The notes under the pieces are model-generated. The model ran no database searches and was not told where the DNA came from. It worked only from the letters and a program-made list of their open reading frames with translations. Positions 49,975 through 60,500 of a DNA stretch of 64,000 nt are shown piece by piece. The translations under genes were made by a program, and so were the position numbers. The stretch's first letter is position 1. Each line of letters opens with the position of its first letter. Source of the DNA: Diplonema japonicum (Eukaryota > Euglenozoa > Diplonemea > Diplonemida > Diplonemidae); NCBI GenBank assembly GCA_964019335.1, contig OZ025675.1, forward strand, positions 252,501 through 316,500, read 5' to 3'.

Positions 49975-50105
49975 AGACGGTTGATTGTTATTTTGTGCAC
50001 AGCCGAGGTAACCCTGTAGAAGGATAAGCCCAACAATGCTACCTCTACTCTTTTTAGCTAACAATTCTTTATCAATATATTGTTTTTTTGTTTCTTGTTC
50101 ATACA
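49975..50105 (-). mobile_element. tRNA-like SINE (family D) copy 4
   Basis: An unbroken copy: plus-strand ggttgattgttattttgtgc ... gtaaccctgtagaaggataa ... ctctttttagc ... atcaatatattgtttttttg. It gives the reference sequence for the site interrupted at 38449. Confidence 0.7.
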
Positions 50106-50857
50106 AATAAGAAGAAAAAAAAAAGATGAGATAAAATTATCTGCCCCTTCCCATCGACTCTTCTTTCGCACCTATTATCCTTTCTGCTGCCGGGAAAATC
50201 TGGTTGCTCTCACCTTCGTACAGCATATTTGACACCCTTTTTAGAAAATTCGCTTTCCTATCCGGTCTTGCATTTGATTTGTTTCTTTTGCAAACCGACT
50301 CCTAGCTTTCTTTCTTTTTTTTTTTCTCTTTTTCCAGGCTTTCAGTGAACCACAGAATATTCATAAAAAGAAAAAGGGAGAGGAGAATAAAGAGAGAGGT
50401 ATTCTGTTTCGCAATGAAATGAGGGGTAGGGAGAGTTGGCTTTTTTTTTAAACAGCTGCTAAATCATAGAAGTCTGAAAAGGGGAAAAAAAAAAGGAGGG
50501 AAAAGAAAGAATACTGAAAAGAATACTGTTTACTGTTTTAAAAAGAAAGAGAAAAAAAAAAAGAGCACCTGGCAGTTGTGTGTACGTGCCTGGTAAAATC
50601 TGGAGATCTTTTGCCCGGCACAAGTTGCAAGTAGTTATAAAAATCATTTTTTGAAAGATAAATATTTGTAACAACAAAAAAAAAGGGGGAAGCTAACAGG
50701 TACGTGTTCGGGAGGAAGAAATCTGGAGGAAAAAAAAAAAAAAGAAAAACACGTTTTCCTATTGTGTTCCCATTTTCCTTTTTTTTTTTTTTTTCCTTTT
50801 CTTTCTTTCTTCTCTTTTGTTTAGGTCAAAAAACCCGTTGCAAGAAAAAGAGAAAAA

Positions 50858-50963
50858 AGAAGAAGAAGAAGAAGAAGAAGAAGAAGAAGAAGAAGAAGAA
50901 GAAGAAGAAGAAGAAGAAGAAGAAGAAGAAGAAGAAGAAGAAGAAGAAGAAGAAGAAGAAGAG
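50858..50963. repeat. (GAA)n microsatellite
   Basis: About 35 uninterrupted GAA units. GAA/TTC tracts can form triplex DNA; here the tract is simply a spacer repeat. Confidence 0.95.
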
Positions 50964-50984
50964 ATTAAAAAAAAAAGAGCCGGC

Positions 50985-51085
50985 TGATTGCTGTTGGGAG
51001 TTAACCTGTAGAAGGATAAGCCCAACAATGCCACTACTACTCTAATAGCAATAACAATTCATTATCAGCATATTGTTCTTCTTGC
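50985..51085 (-). mobile_element. tRNA-like SINE (family D) copy 5
   Basis: A slightly shortened copy (gttaacctgtagaaggataa, gcccaacaatgcca, ataacaattcattatcagca). It directly follows the GAA tract and is followed by an A run of about 27 nt at 51091-51118. Confidence 0.7.
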
Positions 51086-51463
51086 TCAAACAAAAAAAAA
51101 AAAAAAAAAAAAAAAAAAGAAGAAGGAAGAAAAAAAGAAAGAAGAATTTGATATAAAATCTCAGTGTCACTGGGGGGTGTTCACTGTCAAAAATGAAAAA
51201 GAAATTACATTTGAGGGGCATCATTTGACGACTACCATCACTACACACCCTTCCGTATCTGCCTGCCGTGTCTTCAAGTACTACAAAGTAATAATAAAAA
51301 AAAACGCATGCTGGGGAGGCAAGACTTTTTGTGGTAATTGAAAAGAACGGGGATGACATTGGTAAGTTCTGTCCGTGTGCCCTCATCTGAGAATGAATGT
51401 TCCCTTTTTCTCCCACAAAAAAAAGAAACAAATGGGGAAGGGGAAGGCTGTATATAAAAAAAA

Positions 51464-51898
51464 AATATGAACTCGTCCCTCTTTTGCAACGGAAGTCCTC
51501 GGAAGACTTCTAAGTAGAAAAGTAGTCCGACACCACTTTGTGTGCAGAATTGCGGTCTGAGTGTGTTCACCATATAGGTCACAATGCTCGCCGTTTGTTT
51601 CATTTCTAAAACGAGCGTGCAAAACATGCTTTTTAGGTGCTGTATTTCAAGCTTTAAAATTGCATTTTAAACATTTCTCGCCGTTTTTCTGACCTCTGTT
51701 TTTCGCTTCCCGGGGGCAGCCGGTTGCCCTCATGGCAAAACAAGCATCGCAATTGAAAGAACGGCAACAGGTACACCATGTATGTCATCTTCCTATGGTT
51801 GCATGCTGCCCTTCTTTTGCTCAAATAATCAAAACAAGAAATCTTCGGAGGTGCCCAAAAAAGTGTTGACATTTTTTTTTCGGACGAGCTCATATATA
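51464..51898. mobile_element. TIR element N2
   Basis: The ends are tatgaactcgtccctc (left) and tcggacgagctcatat (right). The interior shares tctaagtagaaaagtagtcc, tgcagaattgc and aaaacatgctttttag with N1 at 23112-23378 but is longer. No transposase frame. A long A run (about 43 nt) follows at 51900-51942. Confidence 0.7.
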
Positions 51899-51902
51899 AA
51901 AG

Positions 51903-51944
<42 letters not shown>

Positions 51945-52449
51945 AAGAATGGCTTTGGTTGCTTCATAAACCGCCTGGCGTACGAGCAACTTCTTAACCA
52001 AGCTAGCGGATGTTGCTATCCTTCTGTGCTGAAGGACGCATGGCTGCCCGACGAAGGCAGTGCTCATACCATCATTCCTTTTGGTAGCTTGCCTCTGGAT
52101 GATGTTTTGTGCCACAATCAATGACTTCTTCACGAACGGCAGTTGTGCTCTTGTCATAAAACAGTGACCCCGAGCGCTTTCACTGCGTGATCACGCAGAA
52201 CATCTTAACAACATTCATCGCTTCTCGTATCGGTTTCCCTTCCTTGGACACCGCAGTGAGGTTGTGACGTCGTGTGGTGGTAGATGGCATCGGTGTTCTC
52301 CTTCATGTCTGCTACCTTAGGAACCCCTTGAAAAGCAAAAAAAAAAACAAGGTGTAAAAAACCTTATAAGAGATAGGTGAAAAAAGAAAAAAGAAAACAA
52401 ACAAAAAGAGTACAAGAAGCTTTTTCGCGTTAAAGAAGAAAAGAAAAAA
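51899..52449 (-). pseudogene. Possible degraded coding relic
   Basis: GC-richer block at 51945-52320. One minus-strand frame (MTRAQLPFVKKSLIVAQNII...ASLVKKLLVRQAVYEATKA, about 52157-51930) is open for ~75 sensible codons; neighbouring frames continue upstream (ADMKENTDAIYHHTTS) with stops. It looks like a broken gene or transposon remnant that I cannot identify. The first part (tttggttgcttcataaaccg) recurs at 24595-24620. Confidence 0.35.
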
Positions 52450-53000
52450 CAAGAAAGCAGGAACAAGAAAAAGAGTCGGTTTGATTGTTGTTTGTGCACA
52501 GCCGGGAGGGGGGGGGTTAACCTGTAGATGAAAGGATAACGCCCAACAATGCTACCACTACTCTTTTTAGCAGTAAACAATTCTTATCAATATGTTTTTT
52601 CTTGTTCAAGCAAAAAGAAATTTCCAAGAAATTAATCCTCTTTCAACTGATGAAAGAAATACATTCTTGCGAAGGAGAGTTATCTTCTGAATTTTACAGG
52701 CAGTTGTGCGGAAAATCATATCATTTGACAGTTATAATCTTTTCCACATACTCGCTGATTCCTTTTAAAGATTTTTAAACTTAAGAATTCTTCGTCACTG
52801 TCAACCTTTTCAGGAAAATAGTTATTGAACTCGTTCGTTGACCAACTGCACCATGCCACCAAACCCTTTCCCAAGCTTTTCTTTCGGCAAAGGAACAAGT
52901 TTTTATGAAAATGAACACCTGGAGCCATCAAAGCAGACGAAAGAACGAAAATAATACAACCAAAAGAAGGGGGAAGAAGAAGAGAAACTGCGCTCTGGAA
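52450..53000. repeat. Segmental duplication, downstream part (copy 2), with a SINE D
   Basis: Collinear with 45255-46524 but without the LINE B fragment and the M2/M3 block. SINE D at about 52466-52612. It is the 3' flank of the receptor gene at 53001. Confidence 0.8.
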
Positions 53001-55235
53001 TCAATTCACATCCATCACAGGGATTCCGTTCCTCACCACCGTGTCGTTGTGAAGCTTGTCTGACAGTTTCACGAGATTTGGGTTTTCGGATTTGAACTTC
53101 TCAAGGCACTCCAATGCTGTTTCATGGTTGCAGGCATCCATTGCCGCCCAGTAGCTGTTTAGAAACAGGTCCTTTTGAGCATTCTGTGCTTCCAGCTGGT
53201 ACATCCATTCCTCTTCAGCAGCCTGCACCTTCTCCCGTATCCAGTGAACCCTTACCTCCTCATTAGTTGTAAGTGACCTCACTCTGTCCACACGGTGTTC
53301 CACCACCCCGTTCAGCCCGTCCACCACAGCATCAGACGCAAAGACAGACGGTACGAGCCCAAGCTCCTTCCCATGCAGCGCCATGTGCGACCCGACATCA
53401 ACAAGATCCGACCCTATCACGTTGAACCTCTGCTGTGCGCTCCCAAGGATCCCGTGGAAGCTGGGCCCTGTGTTGATACCGATGTCCACAGGCATGATGT
53501 CGTTCACTGCTTCGTACAGCTCCAGCCCGAGCGTCGTGCTGCATTGCTTGCTGGTGCTCCTGGGGCAGTTACGGACAGTGTTCCACGTCACCACTATCCT
53601 GTTCCCCTCCAAGTAGCTCACGACCCCCTTGAAGGACCTCGCCAGCTCCGCGGTGTGTGAAAAAAGTAGCTTGTGAGCGTTCGCAGCACTGTCCAAGCTC
53701 TTCTTGCATGCATCGGTGAAATTGCTCAGGTGCACAGTCAAGCTCGTGGCAGGCTTCGAGGCTTTCAGCCCCAATGAGAACATACCTCCCTTCATAGCTG
53801 CAGCTTTCGCAGTGTCTTTGGAGTTGCATGACCTGGCAGTCGACTTGGTAAATCCAGTGCCTGTGGTCACGCTCTCTGTGCCAGTGTCATCATCCGTGAT
53901 GTCTACATCAGGAAGGAAGGCCTGTACCTGCTTCACCATCTCCACAGCATGCCAGAACCCATGGTACAGGGAATCAAGCTCGTACAGGAAATGAGACTTC
54001 CCAACGGCCATCACATCGCAGTGCTCAAGCTGCATGTTCGCCACCTTGTCGAAGGCCTTTGCAAGTCGAGTGAGGTTCATGGTGAAGGCAAGAGTCACGA
54101 TCGTGGCGATGATGGTGGAGGTGACCACAAGAATAATGACGATAATCGAGGTGTCCCTGTTCGAGTCGTAGATCTTCTGGAAGAACTCCTTCTCAGGGAC
54201 GAGCCCGATGAGGTACCAGCGGAGGTTGCTGTGGTACACAGGGCGAATCTCTATCCAGTAGGTTCCACCGTGACTGAGCTTCGCAAAGTACTCTTCGTTG
54301 CCCGTGAAGAGGGACAAGTCAGGGAGAGCAGCGTCCAGAGAATGGTAAATGGTGACATTCGTCGAGAGGAGTGTGTGGCGCAAGTAGTTCGGCTTCCCTG
54401 TGGGAAGGGTCCCGTTCGCGTAGTACGTCATGTCAACATCGGTGGAGCTGACGAGCATCTTGTTCTCGTCGATGAGGACCAGGTGAGAGTTTTGTGACAG
54501 GAGGTAGGGGTGGAGGGAAAAGAACGAAAGGTAGATACTGGTACATGTGACACCAATGAAGTCAGCAGGGTTTGGAACAGGGGTGCGGAACACTGGAACT
54601 GTGAGGGTGACGAAGGGACCACCACCTCCCTTCAAGTTCGGGTTCACCGAAACGATAATGGTAGTCCAGCGAGGGACATTGTCAGTGAGGTACTGAACGT
54701 AATTGGGCCCCGTGTGGTACATGCTGACATAAGCACGGCCGGAGAGGTTAACACCGGCAGTGATTGTGGTGCTGTTGTCCCAGGTCCCGTTCTCAGGGAA
54801 GTAAGGCCGCTGCATGTCTATGACTGGGGGGTTGTTGAAGATAACAGTCTTCCCTGCCCCATCGACGATAGTTCCAAAGCCGTATGTTTCCCCGAGGGCC
54901 CTGTTTCCAGACAGTGCCATGTACAGTGTGAAGAAGCCCGAGTGTTTGAAGAAGTGCGAGGCCCTTCTCACCCATTGCTCGATCGGGCTGTCAAAGCGTA
55001 TAAGCCCCATCTCGATGTCGCTCTTCGCTGCTACAATAGCGTCCTCAGGTTCTCTCTGCAGCTTGAAGCGGATCTCATTGATCACAGTTTCCATCTTCGC
55101 CCCGGAGAACCGCCTCGACACGATGTTGATGCTGTCCTCTGCGTTGTTCTTCGTGATCACGAACACCAGCACAGACGACACCGCCACCAAGGCAGCCATC
55201 GTGGTCACCCCTACCACTGCTGTGGGGACACGCAT
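53001..55235 (-). CDS. Cache-type receptor with degenerate cyclase domain, copy 2
   Basis: 744 aa, ATG at 55235 (MRVPTAVVGV). The architecture is as for the copy at 46525. Differences cluster in two places: the membrane-distal sensor region near residues 122-165 (IVDGAGKTVIF, IDMQRPYFPENG, ITAGVNLSG) and the hinge before the cyclase domain (GFTKSTARSCNSKDTAKAAA). The cyclase domain and tail are identical or almost so. Change focused in the putative ligand domain could reflect altered ligand specificity after duplication, or conversion with another copy outside the window. It too lacks the metal-binding Asp residues (HLSNF; LEGNR). Confidence 0.92.
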   Translation of the reverse strand: MRVPTAVVGVTTMAALVAVSSVLVFVITKNNAEDSINIVSRRFSGAKMETVINEIRFKLQREPEDAIVAAKSDIEMGLIRFDSPIEQWVRRASHFFKHSGFFTLYMALSGNRALGETYGFGTIVDGAGKTVIFNNPPVIDMQRPYFPENGTWDNSTTITAGVNLSGRAYVSMYHTGPNYVQYLTDNVPRWTTIIVSVNPNLKGGGGPFVTLTVPVFRTPVPNPADFIGVTCTSIYLSFFSLHPYLLSQNSHLVLIDENKMLVSSTDVDMTYYANGTLPTGKPNYLRHTLLSTNVTIYHSLDAALPDLSLFTGNEEYFAKLSHGGTYWIEIRPVYHSNLRWYLIGLVPEKEFFQKIYDSNRDTSIIVIILVVTSTIIATIVTLAFTMNLTRLAKAFDKVANMQLEHCDVMAVGKSHFLYELDSLYHGFWHAVEMVKQVQAFLPDVDITDDDTGTESVTTGTGFTKSTARSCNSKDTAKAAAMKGGMFSLGLKASKPATSLTVHLSNFTDACKKSLDSAANAHKLLFSHTAELARSFKGVVSYLEGNRIVVTWNTVRNCPRSTSKQCSTTLGLELYEAVNDIMPVDIGINTGPSFHGILGSAQQRFNVIGSDLVDVGSHMALHGKELGLVPSVFASDAVVDGLNGVVEHRVDRVRSLTTNEEVRVHWIREKVQAAEEEWMYQLEAQNAQKDLFLNSYWAAMDACNHETALECLEKFKSENPNLVKLSDKLHNDTVVRNGIPVMDVN

Positions 55236-55954
55236 TCGATAATTTATACCTTTGTTAAATTTTTCTTGTTTCTTTATTTTCTGGGTTCCCTCTAAGGAGA
55301 TTTTGGCTAGGGCCGGGAAAATAAAAACTCGATAAAATTTCAGTGTGCATGGGGGTGCTCACTGTTCAGGGAGAAATTCACACAAATCGGTCACCGTTCT
55401 GCGGTTGCTGTCTGGTGCCTGCGGTGGCTGTTTGTCGCGATGAGATGGATAAAAAAAAAACGAGGGAGAAGAAAAAGAACAAAAAAAAAAAAAAAGAAAA
55501 GAAAAACGAGGGAGAAGAAAAAGCACATATAGAGTCAAAAAGGAAAATAAACTATTCCGCTTCTTATACGACTGCCGAGGTACTATGGGGAGCTGTCGCC
55601 GTCTGGAATTAGTAAAGTCCTGCCCCAAAATAGATTAGAGTCGTGGAAACGACTACGATGACCTGTTTTAAGGGCAAGAGGAAAGGGCAAGTTATTTATT
55701 TAAAGAATATGAGTCTGTCCAGAAAAGAAATGCCAACAAATGACCTTCTTTTGCAACGGAAAGCCATATCGGAAAACTTTGCTGCTATCGCAAAAAAAAA
55801 AAAATAATTCTTTATGACTATATGTCTTTGTTGTTCGCACGAGCAAAAAAGGTTTTTTAAAAAGCTGCGAAAGTTTTTTGCTCGGCACAAGTTGCATATA
55901 GTTATAAAATCATTTTTTGAAAGATAAATATTTGTAACAAAAAAAAAAAAAAAA
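55236..55954. repeat. Spacer with LINE B scrap, N left end and family E copy
   Basis: Shared 5' flank of the duplicated receptor up to about 55325. LINE B 3' fragment at about 55327-55450 (aactcgataaaatttcagtg ... gcgatgagatgga). Unrecognised block at 55530-55680. N-family left end at about 55706-55770 (tatgagtctgtccagaaaag). Family E at 55803-55940 (cttgatgac-type core; identical ends to 11620). Confidence 0.7.
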
Positions 55955-57050
55955 TTGATAAATTTCGGTGTGCGGGTGGGTGCTCACTGTTCAGGGAGAA
56001 ATCCACACTAATCGGTCACCGTTCTGCGGTTGCTGTCTGGTGCCTGCGGTGGCTGTTTGTCACGATGAGATGGACGGCATGTGGGCGAGAAACATTGCTT
56101 GGAGTCGTGCTAGGTAGGGGGCGGTTTGGCTCGAGGAGAAGAGTGGTCTCCTGTCGTAGCCGTGTGTCGTCGGGCCCCCAAGATGTCGAAGGGTGTGTAC
56201 CCTTGTCTTTGCGTTGGCGGGGAAAGCATTCTTCCCACTCTTTGCTGTGCATTTCTGAATACGTCCTAAGATGTATCGCATCCTTCCAGCCTTCTCTGTG
56301 AGCCAGTCGTCGAGGGGTCCAACCAAGGACTGCCGGGTGGCCTGCTCATAGTCTACTGCGAGCTCCATCGTCGTGACGGACGTCTACTTCCTGCCTGCGT
56401 ACCATCTTAGGCTTTTCAGCCACCTGAGGACGCTCTTTATGTAAAACATTAGGACCTTTCCCGACGCTCCGTTCGATTTCAACAGCTCCACTGTGGGCAC
56501 AGTGTGCTGCTTCCCCGTTGTGATCTCATCCCACGGGTTGGTGGTGAGGATTCTGGTGCTCCGTTCAGCCGCTCTGGCGTCTCGTCTTGTCACGACATCC
56601 AACAGGTATCGTTGCACGACTGCCGCCTGTTGCTTCGCAGCCCCCGTTGCGCCCCTTGGAATGATCCCGTGGAGGGCGGTCACTGCAGGTAGGTCACTTC
56701 GTGTCATCCCGCCATATCTTTCGTTTGTCAGGGCAGCTCTCGCTGGTGCACATTCCCACAGGGCGTGCTCCGACTTCTGTCGTCGTCTGGCATCGATGGT
56801 CGCAGACGTCGCACGCAAGAGACGAGCTTTCCACACCCTCACGTTCATCCAATTGCTTCCCCCACACTCGAGTGAACACTGCACCGCTGATGATCCGCCG
56901 CAGTCTGTACGATATCAGCGGTCTCCGTGACTGGAGCTTCCTCCACCAGGCGTTCGTGGACGGACATGCACCCGCTTCCATTCCAGCAAAAGACGACCTG
57001 CCGTGGATCAATTCCTTTGCAACAGCCGGTCTGATCGCCTGTCTTACTTA
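55955..57050 (-). mobile_element. LINE family B relic, 5'-truncated and mutated
   Basis: It starts within the ORF at VRQAIRPAVAKELI (about 57048) and runs to the 3' terminus. It matches the C-terminal third of the ORF at 27748-31062. Disabling changes: a frameshift in the zinc-finger region after CDVCDHRCQTTTE and an in-frame TAG at 56384-56386, where the intact copy has a Lys in YDGKKKTS. It cannot encode a functional protein. Confidence 0.9.
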
Positions 57051-57065
57051 AGAAAAAAAAAAGAA

Positions 57066-57507
57066 CGATCGATAAAGTTTCAGTGTGCATGGGGGTGCTC
57101 ACTATTCAGGTAGAAATCCACACTAATCGGTCACCGTTCTGCGGTTGCTGTCTGGTGCCTGCGGTGGCTGTTTGTCGCGATGAGATGGACGGCATCTGGG
57201 CGAGAAACATTACATGGAGTCGCGCAAGGTAAGGGGCTGTTTGGCTCGAGGAGAAGAGTGGTCTCCTGTCGTAGCCGTGTGTCGTCGCAAGGTATGCACA
57301 TGCACCCTCGACTTAGCTTTGGCAGGGAAAGCAGTACGCCCCTCTCTCTGCACTTTTCTGGATGCGACCCAAGAGATATCGCATTCTATTGGCTTTCTTC
57401 GTGAGGTAGTCCTGATCGTCAAGCGGGCCTATGAGTGACCGGCGGGTGGTCTGCTCATAGTCAATCGCGAGCTCCATCGTTGTGATGGAAGTCTTGCTCT
57501 TACCTAC

Positions 57508-57511
<4 letters not shown>
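57066..57511 (-). mobile_element. LINE family B short 3' fragment
   Basis: The last ~440 bp of family B (ends gatcgataaagtttcagtgt on plus). The ORF part is frame-broken (missing ~10 bp around the HTLRHLGG codons at 57290). Truncated at the KKTSVTTMELA region and joined to a 31-nt A run at 57511-57540 that precedes the next LINE. Confidence 0.85.
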
Positions 57512-57543
<32 letters not shown>

Positions 57544-57590
57544 ATGAGATAAAGGAGGTTCCTGTTTTGGAACGTCCCCCTTGTCTCTAC

Positions 57591-60500
57591 TTATCTACCC
57601 CTTTCTCCCTTCTGGGGCCTCGGCCTTTCTTTCTTTTTTGGCTGTGTTGCCTTCCTCAAAGTATCCTCCCTTTCTTCTTGCCACTTTCTGCCCAGTTTCT
57701 TAAGGTCCTTCTTGGTTTTCTCTGATGCAAAAACTGGCCTTCTGTTCCATCCCAGACTCTTCTTCGCACCTATGGTTCTAAGCGCGTGGTTCTTCTGGCT
57801 CTCCGCTGGGAAGATCCGCTTGCCTCTGACCTTCTTCTGTATGCGTGCTGTGTCCCACCCCTCTTGGATTCTTTCCAGGAGGCCGTGGAAACTCCGCGCT
57901 TTCTTCTGTATCATGTCTAGATCACCCTTCTTCCCCGTGATCGGCTCGACGCCCAGCGTGTTCTCGAAGTCTAGTACGAGTTCCATTGTGGTGACTGTCG
58001 TCTTCCTCGGTCCATCGTACCACTTCAGCTTTTTGAGCCACTTGACGATGTCTTCACCGTGCTTCATCATCAGGCTCCCGCTCACATGCTTCCTCAGCTC
58101 CTTCCATTCAGGTGGCGCATGAGCGTTTCCTTCCGTTATCTGTTCCCAGGGGTGCGTCGTGTACGTTTCTAGCTTTCTCTTGTCCTGGAGAAGCTGGTCC
58201 CGTTTTGCCACCACTTCCAGCAGGTAGTATTGCGTCTTCCTCAGCCGGTGTTGGTGTGTTCGGTGATCACGCGGGAGCGTTCCATGTAGCTGCATGCAGA
58301 TTGGCATTTCCGTCTTGCTGGCCACTACTTCTGCATGTACTTCCTTCTGTTGCACCTCCTTCGCCACACTGCATTCCCATAATGCGTGTCGCAGCATGTT
58401 GCTCTCGTCCTCCTCCGCACCGCACGCGTCGCATGTGACTTCGTCTGTTGTTGGTCTCTTGTTCACACGCTCGTGTGTCTCGTCCCCTTCCTCTTCCGAG
58501 CTGTCCTCGCTTTCGCTCTGCTCGCCCTCTGGGGGTGGTACCCGTCTGGTGATTTTGTCCTGGTACCACGCCTTTGGGTGGGTGTAGAAAACCCCTCCCG
58601 CCACGATCCTCCGGAGGTCTCTCGCTGCCATTGCTCCTTGTGGTCCGAGTCTCATCAGCTCTCGCCACAGGTCGTTCGTGCGTGGGTCTGCGCCCCGGTC
58701 TAACCCCTCCATCGAGCGTCTTCTGTCCTGTATGTGTTCCGCACGTCCCGACCTTAGCTTTTCTCGCACTACATGTGCGAATTTGTCCTTGTTCTCAGCT
58801 AGCATTTCGGTGAACTGCCCCCAGTTTGTGCTGATCTTCGGGAGCCACCGCTTCATCGCGTTGCCTATCGGGCCCAAAGGTGTCGTTCTTGTCGGGTCTT
58901 GGTACCCTTTGGCAAGTCTCTGGCACCGCTCCCACACCTCTCCCAATTTTCGTCTCGTTCTGTATATGGCTGCTAGTGCTCTGTAGGGCGCTGCTACCTC
59001 TGGGTCGTGTGTGTGTCCGCTGAACAGGTTTGACAGCACCGCCGCTGGTGATCTTGTTCTGTACCTCGGTCCCCACAAGGCGTATGTCGCGGTTGATGTG
59101 AGCGATTTGAGGTATCCTTCCGACGGCGGCGCGAATGCAACATCATACAGACAGCTGGGTAGCACCGTTGTTCGCAGGACTTCCGCTTTCTGCCAGAAAG
59201 AGAGCTGAGTGGTCGCGAGCCTCCGTAGCGTGTCGCCCGCCGCCCTGGCCCTGGTGTTGTCCGTCTGCGTCTGACCATCCGTGCGTATCCTCGCCCCCAG
59301 GATCTTGATCTTGTTCGTGGACCGCAGCTGCCTTCCTGCTACCTCTATCCCTGGTGCCTTCGCTCCTGCTGCGAACACTTCGGACTTCTTCGTGTTGAGC
59401 TCCATGCCAACTATGTCGCAGAATGCGGATGCACTGTCCGTGGCTTTTTGTAGTACTTCTGCTAGTTTCGCCAACAGGTATGCGTCGTCCGCATACGACA
59501 GAGTCTCCGCTCCCGTTCGTTCCTCCACACTCCTCATCAAGACCGCTAGTAGAGCGTTGATCATGATGATGGAGATCGGGCACCCTTGCAGGATTCCGTT
59601 TGTGGTTGTGAACTCCTCGCCTACTCCTGTCGCGTATCTGAATCTCCTTCTGAGACCCTTGTACATCCCTTCTAACGCTCTCAGGATACCTTTGTCCATT
59701 CCCATCCGTTCCATCAGCTTCAGCACCAGTTGTTGTGGAACTGTGTCAAAACACTTGGCGAAGTCTAGTGCGACACCCAACAACGGTGTCTTGTCCATCG
59801 CTGCTTCCTCTATCCTGGTGCAGATGTCCATGAGAACGTCCTCTGTCCCATGTCTGGCCCTAAACCCGTGTTGAGTTTTGTGGATCCAGGATTCTTGCCA
59901 TTCGAGAATATCACCAAGCCTTGTGCACGCCCATAATCTGTACACTGCCGACGTGACTGTTATGGGCCGATGCTCGAGTGGTCCTGCGTTCTTGGTCTTC
60001 GGGATAAGGGTCACCAGAGCTGTCAACGCCGACTCCGGCCATTTTCCTGTCTCCTCTACCTCATTGAGGAAAACAGCCCATGCGTCCAATATGGATACTG
60101 GTAGCCTTCGTAGCTCTGCCATCCGCCAGCCGTCTACCCCCGCTGCGCTTCTGGCCGTCTTTTTCTTCAGCACCTGCTTCAGGCGTATCCCAGTGATCGG
60201 TGTCCACACCATGTCTCTTTTTTCGATGTACGCACCGTACTCCTTCTCGAATGTTGCGTACGCGGGCTGGGGCTTGTCTCTGTATTTCGCAAAGACATGT
60301 TCCCAATGTTCCCTCATTGTCCTGTCCAATTCCTGCGGGTTTGCAATCGTGTCCTTTTCCATCTCCACAGTTGCTGTCCCCCGCTTGTCCTCGATTCCTT
60401 TCGCGCTGTCCACGAGCTCCTTCGTCTCTTTTCCTTGTTCGACTGAGTCAAGGTAGCTCCTGTGCCTTGCCGTGCGCTGTTCCTTCACCATCTCCCGTTC

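Larger units (their letters stand above)
49830..51440. repeat. Duplicated spacer block (copy without the family B LINE)
   Basis: It is collinear with 27040-31500 minus the 3.4-kb LINE. Extra insertions in this copy: a SINE D at about 49975-50105, a partial family E at 50600-50675, a (GAA)n tract at about 50858-50963, a second SINE D at 50985-51085 and a 40-bp LINE B end scrap near 51150-51186. No gene. Confidence 0.75.

Noticed and set aside
50704-51045. Lys-rich 113-aa ORF
   Set aside because: It is produced by the GAA microsatellite and A runs.
50858-51085. CRISPR-like array
   Set aside because: It is a simple microsatellite plus a SINE; there is no spacer-repeat structure and the genome is eukaryotic.
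56065-57438. Plus-strand ~75-aa ORFs repeated at LINE 3' ends (MRWTA.GRETL...)
   Set aside because: They are antisense shadows of the LINE B ORF end and recur because the element recurs.
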